Shown one piece after another: positions 52,491 to 61,506 of a stretch of DNA of 64,000 bases. The stretch is from an uncultured Opitutia bacterium (GTDB lineage Bacteria > Verrucomicrobiota > Verrucomicrobiia > Opitutales > UBA953), in NCBI GenBank assembly GCA_903840355.1, contig CAIMFJ010000004.1:310001-374000 (forward strand), in the 5' to 3' direction. The notes under the pieces are model-generated. The model did no database searches and was not told the DNA's origin. It saw only the letters and a list, made by a program, of their open reading frames with translations. The translations under genes were made by a program, and so were the position numbers. Position 1 is the stretch's first letter. Every line of letters starts with the position of its first letter.

Positions 52491-53828
52491 GTTGGCAAGC
52501 TGCTGGCCGAGGGCGTCACCTGAGCGAATCACTTGCATCAGGGAAATCCCGCCGCGGAAAGCGCCGTGAAAGTGTAGGCCAGGGAAGGCTGCTTCGGCTT
52601 CAGCGAGTGAATTTTCGCGGCGGGCTTGATCGTGGATGTACTGCGGGATAGATCGCTCCCAGCGTTGAATCCATTCTTGCTCGGGCTTGCCAGACACCCC
52701 CAGGGTTTGGGCTAGTTCCTCGTCGACCACCTGTTGTAACGCCTTATCGCTTAGGCGGGCAAGATTTGGGTGGCGGGCTCCGCCGATGAAGCAGCAGAGC
52801 AGGACTTTGCCATCTGGGGTCCGTTGGGGCAGAATCTCGGAAGGAAACAGGCATCCGAGCACTTGACGGTGTTCGACGCCAGCAGTCAGGTAGCCGAAGC
52901 CGTCGAGGGGGTGTTTAATTTGCGAACGATCATAGCCACGTGCCACTACGGTGACGGGTGGTACTTCGGTTCGTTCCCAAGTGCGCAGTTTCGCGATCAG
53001 GGCTTCATCGAGCGGTAAGCTATTCCAATGCCAGTGCGGTACCGTGATGATCAAGTGGCGCGCGGAAGTACCAAAATCCGCTCCCGTCGCATCGCGCCAC
53101 GCCACGTGCCAGCGGCCGCCGTCGTGACGAATCATGGTGCTGATACTACTGAGGGAAATGCTACCCGCTGGTAGCGTTTGAGCCATCGCGTCGGCCAACT
53201 GTTGCATACCTTGAGGGAAGCCCACGACGTCGCGTTTGGCGGACTTACTACGCATCAAGCCCCACAGGATGGAGCGGTGGCTAGATTCCAGTTGTTGAAT
53301 GCGCGGGAAAGCCTTGGCCATCACCAAGCGAGCCGGGTCGCCCGCATGCACGCCTGAGACCACTGGATCCATTAGGTATAAAGCCGCCTCTTCTCCGAAG
53401 CGGCGGGCGATGAAGTCGTGAATCGTTTCTCCTTCATGGCCCCCGCGGGGGACGAACAGTTCGAGCAATAACCGGATTTTCCCCGACCAGGTTAAGAGGT
53501 TAGATTTAAAGAGCGAAAGCGGGTGATTAGTGAGCCCGTGGAGTTGGCCGTGAGCAAAAATGAAACGCTGGGCGGCCTTGCTGTCGGCGAGCTGTAACGA
53601 TTTTTCCAAGCCATAGCTTTCCAGAATTTTAAAATCCTCGGGACCTTCGACTTGTAGCGTATTGGGGCCTACTTCAACGAGCCAGCCGTTCTGCTGAATC
53701 GTCCGAATGCTACCACCCCAGCGATGGGAGGGCTCGATCACTTTGACCGTGCGACCTTGGCGGGCGAGGGCACTCGCCACGGCTAAGCCTGCCGGCCCAG
53801 CTCCCAGAATCACCGCATCGTGGTTCAT
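52485..53828 (-). CDS. hemY: Protoporphyrinogen oxidase (HemY type)
   Basis: 447 residues of the FAD-dependent amine-oxidase fold. It starts with the dinucleotide-binding motif AVILGAGPAGLAVASALARQ and continues with RWGGSIRTI, YLMDPVVSGVHAGDPARLVM (family-typical) and ends LHFHGAFRGGISLMQVIRSG with the C-terminal FAD-binding segment. It oxidises protoporphyrinogen IX to protoporphyrin IX using oxygen, the penultimate heme step. Heme supply links it to ctaA/ctaB at 17.6-19.5 kb. A TATAAT promoter lies directly in front of its start. Confidence 0.88.
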   Translation of the reverse strand: MNHDAVILGAGPAGLAVASALARQGRTVKVIEPSHRWGGSIRTIQQNGWLVEVGPNTLQVEGPEDFKILESYGLEKSLQLADSKAAQRFIFAHGQLHGLTNHPLSLFKSNLLTWSGKIRLLLELFVPRGGHEGETIHDFIARRFGEEAALYLMDPVVSGVHAGDPARLVMAKAFPRIQQLESSHRSILWGLMRSKSAKRDVVGFPQGMQQLADAMAQTLPAGSISLSSISTMIRHDGGRWHVAWRDATGADFGTSARHLIITVPHWHWNSLPLDEALIAKLRTWERTEVPPVTVVARGYDRSQIKHPLDGFGYLTAGVEHRQVLGCLFPSEILPQRTPDGKVLLCCFIGGARHPNLARLSDKALQQVVDEELAQTLGVSGKPEQEWIQRWERSIPQYIHDQARRENSLAEAEAAFPGLHFHGAFRGGISLMQVIRSGDALGQQLANL

Positions 53829-53841
53829 GTTTTAATCGTTT

Positions 53842-53870
53842 ATTATAAAGTCGTGATTGGCAACTCTCAG
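53842..53870 (-). promoter_or_regulatory. Sigma70 promoter of hemY
   Basis: On the minus strand CTGAGA (53870-53865) and a perfect TATAAT (53847-53842) are 17 bases apart. Transcription would start near 53835, some seven bases before the ATG at 53828, so the mRNA would be almost leaderless. Confidence 0.6.
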
Positions 53871-53886
53871 TCCATGGGCTTGTCTG

Positions 53887-54912
53887 ATGAAGCGTATGCG
53901 TCTTGTTTGGTTAAGTTTCCTACCATCGTGTCTCTTGGCCGATACGTTGACCTTTAAGGACGGCAGTTTTCTGCACGGACAAATTGAGCGGGTTGCTGAC
54001 GGTGTCGTTGAAATGTCCGTGCCCACGTTGAAAGCGTTGGCTCCTCTCCAGCATTTTTCGTTGAAGGATGTGGAGTCTTTTCTGACGGATGATCCCGTAG
54101 CGTTGAGTGGGGCGGGCGGGGCGGTGGTCCGGGGTGTGGCGTCGGCGAATGCTGGACGGGCGACGAGTTCGGGTGGCCCAGAGTCATTTGAACTTAATAA
54201 TACTTTTGAACTCTGGCGTGAGCCGCAGAGTCGACCACTAGAAACCAAAGAAGTGCGGAAGTGGACGATGGAAGCGGACGTTGATTTAGTGGGTCGCTCG
54301 GGAGCGGTTTCAGGCAGTAGTTACAGCGCGGGGTTTAAAGCTAAAGGTGTGACGGCGGATGATACTTTTACCGGAAGCATTCGCGGAGTCTACGCGGTCT
54401 CGGGTAATCAAACTTCTGCCGACGACTTACATTTAAATTTGGTTTACGAAACCAATCCGAAGAAAGAAGTCTTTTGGTATGCCCGGACTGATACGGGTTA
54501 TGATTACGTTCGCTACATCGATTTTTTCTCGGTTAATGCAGCCGGGTTAGGGCAGCGCCTCTACACGGATGCGCGGAGTAAATTAGATTTTCATTACGGT
54601 TTGGCGCATCGCTATGAAGAATATACTTTGGTCGGCCAATCGCCCCTTTCTGCTCCCTCAGCAGATACTGGGATCGTCTTTAACCATGAGTTCACCTGGG
54701 CAACTCTTGAGTCGGTGGTGAATTATGTGCCCTCGCTTTTGAACCTGGGTGATTACTACATCCACCATGAGACTACCTTGCATGTCTTAAAAAATAGTGG
54801 GCCGCTTTCACTTAAGTTAGGTATTAGCAATGACTTAAGAAGTAATCCGGTGGGTAATCAGGCTGCGCTCGAGACCACCTATTTCTTGCGGGCGACCTAT
54901 GTGTGGAAATGA
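53887..54912 (+). CDS. DUF481 family outer-membrane-like protein
   Basis: 341 residues from the ATG at 53887, which begins a short signal peptide (MKRMRLVWLSFLPSCLLA). The first mature part, DTLTFKDGSFLHGQIERVAD, is the small domain often found before DUF481 (GDRLTG-type repeats). The rest alternates polar and hydrophobic residues with aromatic ends, as in beta-barrels (EADVDLVGRSGAVSGSSYSA, LDFHYGLAHRYEEYTLVG, and a final LETTYFLRATYVWK strand with terminal Lys). Function in the family is unknown; some members respond to salt or acid. It is divergent from hemY. Confidence 0.78.
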   Translation: MKRMRLVWLSFLPSCLLADTLTFKDGSFLHGQIERVADGVVEMSVPTLKALAPLQHFSLKDVESFLTDDPVALSGAGGAVVRGVASANAGRATSSGGPESFELNNTFELWREPQSRPLETKEVRKWTMEADVDLVGRSGAVSGSSYSAGFKAKGVTADDTFTGSIRGVYAVSGNQTSADDLHLNLVYETNPKKEVFWYARTDTGYDYVRYIDFFSVNAAGLGQRLYTDARSKLDFHYGLAHRYEEYTLVGQSPLSAPSADTGIVFNHEFTWATLESVVNYVPSLLNLGDYYIHHETTLHVLKNSGPLSLKLGISNDLRSNPVGNQAALETTYFLRATYVWK

Positions 54913-54978
54913 GCAGGCTAAGTTTGCTTATTTTTAGTCAAAAAGTATAAAAACCAGCAGATTTACCCTATCGGAGAT

Positions 54979-54991
54979 TGCCTTGAAGGCA
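54979..54991. promoter_or_regulatory. Palindrome next to the sigma54 promoter of glutamine synthetase III
   Basis: TGCCTTGAAGGCA is a perfect 13-base palindrome around a central G. It ends two bases before the -24 element and is flanked by ACCCT (54965-54969) and AGGGT (55001-55005), which can pair around it. It is too close to be a typical NtrC enhancer, so a repressor site or an accessory protein site is more likely. Confidence 0.4.
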
Positions 54992-54992
54992 G

Positions 54993-55008
54993 TGGCACAC
55001 AGGGTGCT
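54993..55008 (+). promoter_or_regulatory. Sigma54 (-24/-12) promoter of glutamine synthetase III
   Basis: The sequence reads TGGCAC-ACAGG-GTGCTT. The invariant GG (54994-54995) and GC (55006-55007) are 12 bases apart, and the -24 hexamer is perfect. It resembles the nitrogen-controlled glnAp2 of E. coli (TGGCAC followed by CGCTT). The transcript would start near 55019, with a leader of about 38 bases before the ATG at 55057. Confidence 0.75.
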
Positions 55009-55056
55009 TAAAAGTTTACGTCTCCCTAGACTTTTCCTCTCAACACTAACCTATCC

Positions 55057-57219
55057 ATGAGTACCAATAAAGCCCGTCGCGAAGCCATTTCGGCCATCGC
55101 TTCCCAGCCCCGATTGAAAGGCACGTTCGACTTTCGTAATGAGAAGATCGACGTAATTTTCGGTCAGAACGTCTTCTCCCTAGAGAAGATGGAAAAGCGT
55201 TTGCCCAAAAACGTTTTCAAGTCCCTCAAGGCTTCGATCGAAACCGGTGCTAAGCTCGACTTGGCCGTGGCCGATGTCGTTGCTTCGGCGATTAAGGATT
55301 GGGCCTTGGAGATGGGCGCGACGCACTACGCTCACGTTTTCTACCCCTTGACTGGTTTCACGGCTGAAAAGCACGACACCTTCTTCGAGCCTAACGGCAC
55401 GGGCACGCTCGCGCAGTTCTCTGGTAAGGCTTTAGTCCAAGCTGAGCCTGATGCCTCTTCCTTCCCTAACGGCGGTCTGCGCTCCACCTTCGAAGCTCGT
55501 GGCTACACGGCTTGGGATGTGACCTCGCCTGCTTACATTTTCGACAACGAAAACGGTTCGACGCTCTGCATTCCGACCGCGTTCGTTTCCTGGAAGGGTG
55601 AAGCCCTCGATAAGAAGACCCCGCTCTTGCGCTCGATGGCTGCCGTTAATCGTGCGGCTTCGCGCGTCTTGTCGCTCTTCAATAACAATAAGAAGCACGG
55701 CTTCATCAGCGCTTCCTGCGGTCCTGAGCAAGAATACTTCTTGGTCGACTCGCGCCTCTATTTCCTCCGTCCCGACCTCTACACCTGTGGTCGCACGCTC
55801 TTTGGTGCAAAGCCTGCGAAGGGCCAGGAGTTCGAAGACCAATACTTCGGTACGATTCCTGAGCGCGTGTTGGCTTGCATGATGGAAACCGAACGCGAGT
55901 GCTTCAAACTCGGGATCCCCGTGAAGACCCGCCACAACGAAGTGGCTCCTGCTCAGTACGAAGTAGCTCCGATTTACGAATCCGCGAACGTCGCTCACGA
56001 CCACCAAATGTTGACGATGACGCTCTTGAAGCACGTCGCCGCTAAGCATGGTTTCGTTTGCTTGCTGATGGAAAAGCCCTTCGCCGGCGTGAACGGTTCG
56101 GGTAAGCACGTGAATTGGTCCATCGGTGGTCCGGGCGTGGGCAACTTGCTCGAGCCTGGCAACGACCCTCACGAAAACGCTCAGTTCTTGGCCTTCTGCA
56201 CGGCCGTGATCCGTGCTATCGACAGCCACCAAGGTTTGGTCCGTGCTTCCGTAGCTTCTGCGGGTAACGACCACCGCTTGGGTGCCAACGAAGCTCCTCC
56301 TGCGATCATCTCCATCTACCTCGGCGACATGTTGAATGAAGTCATCGAGCAAGTGAAGAAGAGCGGTACGGCCTCCACGTCTCGCAAGGGTGGTCATATG
56401 ACCCTCGGCGTCGACACCTTGCCTGTACTGCCTAAGGACGCTGGTGACCGTAATCGTACTAGTCCCTTCGCCTTCACGGGTAACAAGTTCGAGTTCCGCG
56501 CCGTCGGTTCGGCCTTCTCCGTGGCCGGTCCTCTCACGGTGTTGAACACCATCATGGCCGACTCGCTCGACAAGATGGCTGATGAAATCGCTGAAGCCTT
56601 GAAGTCTGAAAAGAACTTCAACGCTGCCTTGCAAAGCGTGCTCAAGGAAATCCTCCAAAAGCATGGCCGTATCATCTTCAATGGTAACGGTTACTCGGAA
56701 GCTTGGCACAAAGAAGCAGCGAAGCGCGGCTTGAAGAACTTGCGCAATACGCCTGAGGCCTTGCCTGAAATCGTCTCGAAGTCTTCGGTTGAAGTCTTTG
56801 AACGCCAAAACGTCTTGAGCAAAGCTGAGTTGGAATCGCGCGAAGAAATCTACACCCACTCCTACGTCCTCACGACCAATACGGAGTCGAAGTTGGTTTC
56901 CGAAATCGCTCGCACCATGATCTTGCCTGCCGCCTTGAAGTTTGCGGCTGACCTGACGAACGTCGAAAAGACCAAGTCTGGTGGCAAGTTGCGCAAGCAG
57001 GTCATCGCCTTGGCTGATGAACTCGCCGAAGCCGCCGACGCCCTCGATACCCTCCGCGAAGTCGCTAAGTCCGACACCCATGCTCAGGCTAAGCACTCCT
57101 GCGATAAGGTTATCCCTGCGATGTTGAAGGTCCGTGCTGCTGCTGACGCCTTGGAAGAAATCGTCTCCGACGAATACTGGCCTCTGCCTTCCTACCAAGA
57201 GTTGCTCTACCTCCGCTAA
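55057..57219 (+). CDS. glnA: Glutamine synthetase type III
   Basis: 720 residues, the size of the type III family (GSIII, often called GlnN) rather than the 470 of type I. Active-site blocks: [78 protein letters not shown] and [20 protein letters not shown]. It makes glutamine from glutamate, ammonia and ATP, and works as a dodecamer with two back-to-back hexamers. There is no adenylylation-site loop as in type I enzymes. It is preceded by a sigma54 promoter, so expression probably rises when nitrogen is limiting, and it is followed by two hairpin terminators. The first codons are preceded by CCTATCC, without a ribosome binding site. Confidence 0.97.
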   Translation: MSTNKARREAISAIASQPRLKGTFDFRNEKIDVIFGQNVFSLEKMEKRLPKNVFKSLKASIETGAKLDLAVADVVASAIKDWALEMGATHYAHVFYPLTGFTAEKHDTFFEPNGTGTLAQFSGKALVQAEPDASSFPNGGLRSTFEARGYTAWDVTSPAYIFDNENGSTLCIPTAFVSWKGEALDKKTPLLRSMAAVNRAASRVLSLFNNNKKHGFISASCGPEQEYFLVDSRLYFLRPDLYTCGRTLFGAKPAKGQEFEDQYFGTIPERVLACMMETERECFKLGIPVKTRHNEVAPAQYEVAPIYESANVAHDHQMLTMTLLKHVAAKHGFVCLLMEKPFAGVNGSGKHVNWSIGGPGVGNLLEPGNDPHENAQFLAFCTAVIRAIDSHQGLVRASVASAGNDHRLGANEAPPAIISIYLGDMLNEVIEQVKKSGTASTSRKGGHMTLGVDTLPVLPKDAGDRNRTSPFAFTGNKFEFRAVGSAFSVAGPLTVLNTIMADSLDKMADEIAEALKSEKNFNAALQSVLKEILQKHGRIIFNGNGYSEAWHKEAAKRGLKNLRNTPEALPEIVSKSSVEVFERQNVLSKAELESREEIYTHSYVLTTNTESKLVSEIARTMILPAALKFAADLTNVEKTKSGGKLRKQVIALADELAEAADALDTLREVAKSDTHAQAKHSCDKVIPAMLKVRAAADALEEIVSDEYWPLPSYQELLYLR

Positions 57220-57244
57220 GCCTTACGGCGAGCGAGGTGGTCTC

Positions 57245-57277
57245 AGGGTCGAACCGCAAGGTTCGGCCCTTTTTCTT
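57245..57277 (+). terminator. Rho-independent terminator of glutamine synthetase III
   Basis: AGGGTCGAACC (57245-57255) and GGTTCGGCCCT (57260-57270) form an 11-bp stem with one G-U pair and a GCAA tetraloop, followed by TTTTCTTG. Confidence 0.9.
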
Positions 57278-57301
57278 GCCCGTCTGATCCGGGTAACAAA
57301 A

Positions 57302-57322
57302 AACCCGTCACATGGACGGGTT
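57302..57322. terminator. Bidirectional terminator between glutamine synthetase III and rpsU
   Basis: AACCCGTC (57302-57309) and GACGGGTT (57315-57322) pair with a 5-base loop. An A-run lies before the stem and TTCTTTTTT after it, so it can stop transcripts from both sides and would terminate rpsU. Confidence 0.88.
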
Positions 57323-57346
57323 CTTTTTTGATCTCGGGGGACGAGA

Positions 57347-57547
57347 TTAGGCGTTGTCCCACTTCTTGCGAAGGTAGGCGTTGAAGGCTTTGACCTTCTT
57401 CTTGCGGCGACGACGCTCGGCAGGCTTTTCAAAGTTACGCTTCGCGCGGGCATCTTTGATAATGCCTTCACGGTCGATTTTCTTTTTGAGGCGGCGGAGG
57501 GCCTTATCGACGGTTTCGCCTTTACGAATCTTGATTTCTACGGACAT
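57347..57547 (-). CDS. rpsU: 30S ribosomal protein S21
   Basis: 66 residues, basic, with the S21 pattern: MSVEIKIRKGETVDKALRRL, then EGIIKDARAKRNFEKPAERR and a K/R-rich C-terminus (RRKKKVKAFNAYLRKKWDNA). S21 binds near the 3' end of 16S rRNA, close to the anti-Shine-Dalgarno. In Bacteroidota it helps to hide that sequence, which is relevant here since most genes lack Shine-Dalgarno motifs. The rpsU leader itself (CTCTAAAAAGCCAAC before ATG) also lacks one. It is a single-gene unit divergent from smc. Confidence 0.95.
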   Translation of the reverse strand: MSVEIKIRKGETVDKALRRLKKKIDREGIIKDARAKRNFEKPAERRRRKKKVKAFNAYLRKKWDNA

Positions 57548-57700
57548 GTTGGCTTTTTAGAGGGTCGAAGCAATAAGGCGGAAGGCGTCTCGTCAACCTT
57601 GAAACCAAGGACTTTTTGACCGTGAATAAGTCAGCCCTCGGAAGGGCACTAGACGCTTGCGAAGGGGGGAAGGCGGGGCAATCGTGGATTTCTACCCTCG

Positions 57701-60700
57701 ATGTACCTAAAGGAAATCGTCGCACACGGATTTAAGAGCTTTGCTGACCGGACGCGTATTGACCTCCGCCCGGGGGTAACCGCCGTGGTTGGACCCAATG
57801 GCTGCGGTAAGTCTAATATTGTGGACGCTATTCGCTGGGTGCTCGGCGAGCAGAGCGCTAAGTCGCTTCGTGCTTCCCAGGGCATGCAGGACATGATTTT
57901 CATGGGGACCGATCGGCGGAAACCCCTGCCACAGTGCGAAGTGGAACTGATTTTTGCCGACTGCGAAAAGGAATTGGGCACCGAGTTTGCGGAAGTTTCC
58001 GTCATGCGTCGTTTGCAACGCGAAGGGGCCAGCGACTATTTCATCAACGGTAAGCCCGCCCGTCTAAAGGATATTCAGCGTCTCTTTATGGACACCGGGG
58101 TCGGGCGGATGTCCTACTCGTTCATGGTGCAGGGGCAGATTGACCAAGTGCTTTCGGCCAATCCTGCCGAGCGTCGTTACCTCTTCGAAGAAGCTGCCGG
58201 TATCACGCGTTATAAAATTCAACGCCGCGAAACGCTCAACAAATTGGCAGGCGTAGACAGTAACTTAGCCCGGATTACCGACGTGATTGGTGAAGTGGGT
58301 CGACAAATTGCTACCCTGCGTCGTCAGGCCGCCAAGGCACTCCGTTATCGCCGTTTACGCCACCGCTTTACGCACCTCGATCTCGCTTGGCAGGCCAAGC
58401 AGTTCGTCGACCGCCGGACGCAAATTGTTAAATTAGAAACCGAAGCCACGGCGTGTGGCACGGAAGTCGCCACGTTAAGCGAAAGCTTAAAGCAAGGTGA
58501 GCAAGCTCTCACCGAAAAGCGTTTGCAACGCTCGCAGTTAGCCGAGCAAGTGCAACAAGCCCAGCAGGCTCTTTTTGAAGTCCGGACGCAGCGCGAAAAT
58601 GCTGAATCCGAAGCTCGTACGGCTGATTTACGTGCGGATGACTTGTCGGCTCGACTCGTCGAAATTAAACGCGAACTCGCGGAGGCCGAGCAGGCTTTAG
58701 GTGATTATGAGCAGCGTTTGCAGGGCAGTTCTTCAGCCCGTAATGATGTCGCTGGAACGGTTAGTTCGACCGATGCGACCTTCCGCGATAAAGCGGCTCA
58801 AGCCGAACAGGCTAATCTGGTTTTAATTGAAACCGAAAATCGCCTGCGCCGGGCCCGCCAAGATATCTTGATTGTCGAAGGTGAAATGACCCGCGCCCGT
58901 GGTGATGTGACGAATCTCGAAGTCGACCTCCGTGGTTTCCAAGCTCGCCACGTTGATCTCTCCGCTTCGCTCGCCCAACTTAAGCAAGAACGAGAGCAAC
59001 TCGAAGTGCGCACCAATGAGTGTGCGAAAGTCGTGACCACGCGTCACAGCGAGTTGGAGCAAGTTCGTCAGGTTGAGAGTAGCGTTCAAGAAAAAGGTCG
59101 CACTTTGTTAGTAGAGTTTCGCCAGTTGCAGCAGACGATTTCCGAGCAAGATCGCCGCGTGGCAAAATTGTCGGCCCAGCTTGCTTTGCTGGAGCAAATG
59201 CAAGCCCGCCTCGAAGGTTTCTCCGAAGCAGCGAAAGCCCTTTTGCGTGGCGAATTGGCGGAAGTTATGCCTGCCAACCAAGTTTCGGCTTTGGCCGATT
59301 TGGTGACTTTAACGGATGTCGCTGCCGCCAGTGCGTTAGAAAGTCTCTTAGGGGCCGCCTCGGATGCGGTGACCTTAGATAATGTTGATTACTTGCCAAG
59401 TTTAGTGGCCAAGATGGGCGAGCGCCAACTCGGCCGAGCGGTCTTCCAAGTTTCTGCCCCGCCTGCTTTCCGCCATGGCGTGGCTGCTCCAGAATGGCTT
59501 CGTCCTGCGACTTCGGCTGTGCAAGCCAAGGCGCCGACGCATGCGGTCCTCATTACCAATTTGTTTGATGGTTGTTACCTCTGTCCTTCGCTTAGCGATT
59601 TCGTGACTTGGTGGCGCCAGAACCCCAATTTCGAGTTCTTCCTCGTTGCGACGATGGAAGGCGATTTGGTCGATCGTCGGGGCTTAGTTTTTGCCGGTAA
59701 ACCTCGTAATAAATCCAATAATCAAGCTGGGGCGGGCGTGTTTTCCCGCGAAAGCGAAATTCGCTCCGTCCGGGCTTCGTTGGAAAAAGAAAATGACCAA
59801 CTCACCGCGTTGAATGAACGAGCGATGGCTTTGCAGTCGCAGATGGATGCGACGGAAGGGGAGTTGGGACAAGCTCGTCAGCAGGTTCAATTTGCGGCCC
59901 AAGAACTTTCGGTAGCCCAGGCGGATGAACGCTCGGCTCGCTCAGCTTTAACCTCGGCCGATGACCGTATGGCCCGCGAGCAGCGTCAGTTAAACGAATT
60001 GGAAACCTCGAAGTCGGAAGCGATGCAACGTCGTGACCGGGCCCAAGAGACTTTGACGGCCAAGGATAAACAAGTGGCTGATTTGCGTGCGGCTATTCAG
60101 GCCAACGAATCTTCGGTCGAAGCCGCTCGTGCAGAAGTAGAATTAAAGCGTAATGCCTTAGGCGAAGTACGTTTATCGCTGGCTGAGCAACGTCAGCGTT
60201 TAGAATTAGTGGGTCGCGAAGTGGCTGACTTGCAGTCTCGCCGCAGCGAAACCCAGGCGCGTTTGGGGGCTCGTCGTATTGAGGCCCAACAAAACGAGAA
60301 GCATATTGAAGAACTGCGTAAGACTTCGGTGGCTGCCCGCGCTCAATCCGTGTCGCTTGCGGAAGGGATTGAGAAATCGCAAACCGAGTTGCAGAACCTC
60401 CGCGATGCCTTGGCCGCGATTGATAGCGTTCTCGAAACCGAAGATCGCTCCCTCGGCGTGAGTCGCGAACAATTACGTTTGGCCGATAGCCGCTTAAAAT
60501 CGTTGGAAGTCGGCTTAGCGGAGCAAAATTCGCAGTGTGGGTTTATCATCGAGAAGGTGCAATTGGACTACCAAATCGATGTGGCGACGGTAGATTGGCG
60601 CTTGCAACTCTGGTTATCGGAAGGCGAGCCTGAAGACCTCACTAGCCTTACGGATTTAGACGACAGCGAAGATTCTAAAGAAGACCCTCCGGCGAAGGCC

Positions 60701-61462
60701 GTGGTGAAGCGCGGTGAACCCACCGAAGAAGATTTGGCGGCTTTGATCACGACGGATTGGCCGCCACTGGTGCGCGAGATTTCCGATTTACGCGAGCGCA
60801 TGCAAGGCATGGGCTCCGTGAATTTAGTGGCCGTTGAAGAATACTCCTCGCTGCGTGAGCGCCATGACTTCTTGACGAAGCAGAGTGATGACCTCTGGAA
60901 GTCGAAGGAAGAACTCACCAAGGCGATTGAAGAGTTGAACCAGACCTCATTGGAGCTCTTCACGGCAACTTTTGAGCAGGTTCGGAAGAATTTCAAATTC
61001 ACCTTCGAACGCTTGTTCGAAGGCGGCACCGCGAATTTACAATTAGTCCAAACGGACGACGTCTTAGAGAGCGGCATTGAAATCATTGCCCAGCCTCCCA
61101 GTTCCAAGCTTAGCAGCATCTCGCTCTTGTCGGGTGGCCAGCGAGCCATGACCGCGGTGGCCTTGCTCTTCGCCATTTACATGGTCAAGCCCTCGCCTTT
61201 GTGCGTGCTGGACGAAATTGACGCCCCCTTGGACGATACCAACGTCGGACGCTTCACGGACATTATCCGTGAATTCACCCGATTCTCGCAGTTTATTGTG
61301 ATCACTCACAATAAGCGCACCGTTTCGGCGGCCGATGCGATCTTTGGGGCGACCATGCAGGAGAAAGGCGTCACCCGTCTGTTCTCCATGCGCTTCAATA
61401 AGGACAAGGATGAAGCCGAGCCCACGGCTGGCTCGGGTGCCGGATTCACCATGGCTCGCTGA
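57701..61462 (+). CDS. smc: Chromosome segregation protein SMC
   Basis: 1253 residues. N-terminal ATPase part with Walker A VVGPNGCGKSNIVDAIRWVL near 30-50. A first long coiled coil (about 170-510) is followed by a hinge (about 515-670, including QVSALADLVTLTDVAAASAL) and a second coiled coil. The C-terminal ATPase lobe has the signature LLSGGQRAMTAVALLFA near 1143 and Walker B LCVLDEIDAPLDD near 1168. An acidic insertion (EPEDLTSLTDLDDSEDSKED) lies in the second coiled coil. SMC with ScpA/ScpB compacts and separates chromosomes; scpA and scpB are not in the window. No ribosome binding site precedes the ATG. Confidence 0.97.
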   Translation: MYLKEIVAHGFKSFADRTRIDLRPGVTAVVGPNGCGKSNIVDAIRWVLGEQSAKSLRASQGMQDMIFMGTDRRKPLPQCEVELIFADCEKELGTEFAEVSVMRRLQREGASDYFINGKPARLKDIQRLFMDTGVGRMSYSFMVQGQIDQVLSANPAERRYLFEEAAGITRYKIQRRETLNKLAGVDSNLARITDVIGEVGRQIATLRRQAAKALRYRRLRHRFTHLDLAWQAKQFVDRRTQIVKLETEATACGTEVATLSESLKQGEQALTEKRLQRSQLAEQVQQAQQALFEVRTQRENAESEARTADLRADDLSARLVEIKRELAEAEQALGDYEQRLQGSSSARNDVAGTVSSTDATFRDKAAQAEQANLVLIETENRLRRARQDILIVEGEMTRARGDVTNLEVDLRGFQARHVDLSASLAQLKQEREQLEVRTNECAKVVTTRHSELEQVRQVESSVQEKGRTLLVEFRQLQQTISEQDRRVAKLSAQLALLEQMQARLEGFSEAAKALLRGELAEVMPANQVSALADLVTLTDVAAASALESLLGAASDAVTLDNVDYLPSLVAKMGERQLGRAVFQVSAPPAFRHGVAAPEWLRPATSAVQAKAPTHAVLITNLFDGCYLCPSLSDFVTWWRQNPNFEFFLVATMEGDLVDRRGLVFAGKPRNKSNNQAGAGVFSRESEIRSVRASLEKENDQLTALNERAMALQSQMDATEGELGQARQQVQFAAQELSVAQADERSARSALTSADDRMAREQRQLNELETSKSEAMQRRDRAQETLTAKDKQVADLRAAIQANESSVEAARAEVELKRNALGEVRLSLAEQRQRLELVGREVADLQSRRSETQARLGARRIEAQQNEKHIEELRKTSVAARAQSVSLAEGIEKSQTELQNLRDALAAIDSVLETEDRSLGVSREQLRLADSRLKSLEVGLAEQNSQCGFIIEKVQLDYQIDVATVDWRLQLWLSEGEPEDLTSLTDLDDSEDSKEDPPAKAVVKRGEPTEEDLAALITTDWPPLVREISDLRERMQGMGSVNLVAVEEYSSLRERHDFLTKQSDDLWKSKEELTKAIEELNQTSLELFTATFEQVRKNFKFTFERLFEGGTANLQLVQTDDVLESGIEIIAQPPSSKLSSISLLSGGQRAMTAVALLFAIYMVKPSPLCVLDEIDAPLDDTNVGRFTDIIREFTRFSQFIVITHNKRTVSAADAIFGATMQEKGVTRLFSMRFNKDKDEAEPTAGSGAGFTMAR

Positions 61463-61506
61463 CGGTTGCTTGCGTTTGCTCAGTTTTTTTCTACGTTCGA
61501 GGGCGT

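Noticed and set aside
55432-57198. A 588-codon open frame antisense to glutamine synthetase III.
   Set aside because: It is fully within a clearly real gene, has an unnatural composition rich in Arg, Val, Gln and His, and is explained by the codon bias of the sense gene.
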